Below are positions 6,090 through 6,877 of a DNA stretch of 6,877 nucleotides, piece after piece. The notes under the pieces are model-generated. The model saw only the letters and a program-made list of their open reading frames with translations. It was not told where the DNA came from and ran no database searches. Source of the DNA: Syntrophomonadaceae bacterium (GTDB taxonomy: Bacteria > Bacillota > Dethiobacteria > SKNC01); assembly GCA_003555415.1 (NCBI GenBank), contig PWHX01000140.1, positions 1 through 6,877 of the forward strand. Direction: 5' to 3'. Position numbers and translations under genes: made by a program. How positions within the stretch are numbered: the stretch's first letter is position 1; every line of letters starts with the position of its first letter.

Positions 6090-6839
6090 ATGTTTAATGC
6101 AGATATTTTAGATATTACCCTTATAGGGTTTCTGGCAGGTATAATAGGAACAGGCTCAGGAGGTCTTTTAGCCCTTTTACTTAGGAAGCCTAAAAATGAA
6201 CTTCTCAGTTTTATTTTAGGCTTTGCCGGAGGCATAATGCTAGCTATTGTATTTACGGATCTTTTACCGGAAGCTATTGAAATTGGTGGCTTTACCACAG
6301 CTTTATTTGGCCTGGTTATGGGAACCATTCTCATACTATTAATAGATTTATATCTACCTCATGCACACTTCTCTGAAAGTAAAGATGGCGGTCCTTCATA
6401 TGTTAGAACAGGGATTATGTTAGGGTTGGGGATTGCCATGCATAATTTGCCTGAAGGTATTGCTATAGGAGCAGGATATGTAGCATCACCTAGCGTAGGC
6501 CTGGCTCTGGCGGTTACTATTTCCCTACACAATATTCCTGAGGGCTTGGCTATGGCAACGCCTATGAACGCAGGTGGCTTGAATGTATTTAAAACTTTGC
6601 TGTATACAGGTATGGCGGGGATCCCCATGGGCATAGGAGCATTTATCGGCTCAACCATCAGCAATATATCACCTTACATTTTATCAATATCCTTGGGCTT
6701 TGCTGGAGGAGCAATGTTATATATAATCTTTGACGAACTTATCCCTGATGCTCACAATATTGCCAAAGGACATTCAGGAACTTTCGGTGCAGTTTTTGGG
6801 GCAATTGCAGGAATATTATTGCTTTCTATTCTGCATTAA
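6090..6839 (+). CDS. ZIP-family divalent metal transporter (ZupT/GufA-like)
   Basis: ZIP proteins move divalent metals (zinc, iron, manganese, sometimes nickel or cobalt) into the cytoplasm across the inner membrane. The 249-residue product has eight predicted membrane segments: about 8-31, 39-60, 67-89, 107-131, 135-158, 168-190, 194-217 and 228-249. The metal-site signature appears twice, as HNLPEG (118-123) in segment 4 and HNIPEG (147-152) in segment 5, giving the paired His/Glu ligands of the binuclear site. The loop between segments 3 and 4 is short with one PHAH histidine pair (90-93), shorter than in many eukaryotic ZIPs. Segments 2 and 7 are near repeats (LGFAGGIMLAIVF / LGFAGGAMLYIIF), reflecting the family's twofold symmetry. 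The ATG has AGAAAGGA (6075-6082) 7 nt upstream. Substrate cannot be assigned from sequence; proximity to nickel-insertion genes is suggestive only. No terminator is seen in the 38 bases that follow. Confidence 0.93.
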   Translation: MFNADILDITLIGFLAGIIGTGSGGLLALLLRKPKNELLSFILGFAGGIMLAIVFTDLLPEAIEIGGFTTALFGLVMGTILILLIDLYLPHAHFSESKDGGPSYVRTGIMLGLGIAMHNLPEGIAIGAGYVASPSVGLALAVTISLHNIPEGLAMATPMNAGGLNVFKTLLYTGMAGIPMGIGAFIGSTISNISPYILSISLGFAGGAMLYIIFDELIPDAHNIAKGHSGTFGAVFGAIAGILLLSILH

Positions 6840-6861
6840 TTCCGCAACCATTGTCTTTTAT

Positions 6862-6874
6862 AGTTATAATAACT
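6862..6874. repeat. Perfect 13-bp palindrome after the ZIP gene
   Basis: AGTTAT-A-ATAACT is a perfect inverted repeat centred on 6868, 23 nt after the ZIP stop codon. It is too AT-rich and too short for a convincing intrinsic terminator and has no T-tract. It might be an operator of the next gene, which lies outside the window. Confidence 0.3.
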
Positions 6875-6877
6875 GAT

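Noticed and set aside
6086..6664. 82- and 101-codon minus-strand open frames
   Set aside because: They are antisense to the ZIP gene, and their proline/isoleucine-rich translations are typical of reversed membrane-segment codons.
6865..6870. TATAAT at the right edge as a -10 promoter box
   Set aside because: No -35 match lies 16-18 bp upstream and there is no TGn extension. The match falls inside an AT-rich palindrome, and no downstream gene is visible.

Overview
This window carries most of a [NiFe]-hydrogenase maturation (hyp) operon on the minus strand. A divergent hydrogenase-maturation endopeptidase gene and a ZIP-family metal transporter gene lie on the plus strand. The AT-rich sequence, purine-rich Shine-Dalgarno sites (GGAGGTGG, AAAGGAG, GGGGAGG), GTG/TTG starts, short spacers and the gene order hypA-B-F-C-D-E suggest an anaerobic low-GC Firmicute of the Clostridia type. 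This is inference; no phylogenetic marker is present.

Minus-strand layout in transcription order: hypA (5441-5100), a broken hypB relic (about 5094-4681), hypF (from about 4729 to 2375), hypC (2415-2182, starting inside the end of hypF), hypD (2157-1015) and hypE (from 992, running off the left edge with only the last few codons missing). Plus strand: a HyaD/HybD-type endopeptidase (5496-5978) and a ZIP transporter (6090-6839), then 38 bases with no gene. No hydrogenase structural gene is present in the window.

The genes form one pathway. HypF and HypE make the cyanide ligand from carbamoyl phosphate, HypC and HypD assemble the Fe(CN)2CO unit, HypA with HypB inserts nickel, and the endopeptidase then clips the large-subunit tail. 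HypA, HypC, HypD, HypF and the endopeptidase are full-length with their key residues. HypE is intact as far as it can be seen, although its essential C-terminal cysteine lies outside the window.

The outstanding observation is that hypB is a pseudogene. Its N-terminal part with the GTPase P-loop is gone: what looks like its Shine-Dalgarno site, directly after the hypA stop, is joined to codons from the middle of the gene. The remaining frame also has a TAG and a TAA at positions where the family has sense codons. An otherwise intact hyp operon has therefore lost its nickel-insertion GTPase. Either another HypB exists elsewhere in the genome, or nickel delivery works without it. A second point of interest is a 28-bp imperfect palindrome in the 54-bp gap between hypA and the divergent endopeptidase gene, a good candidate for a shared operator.
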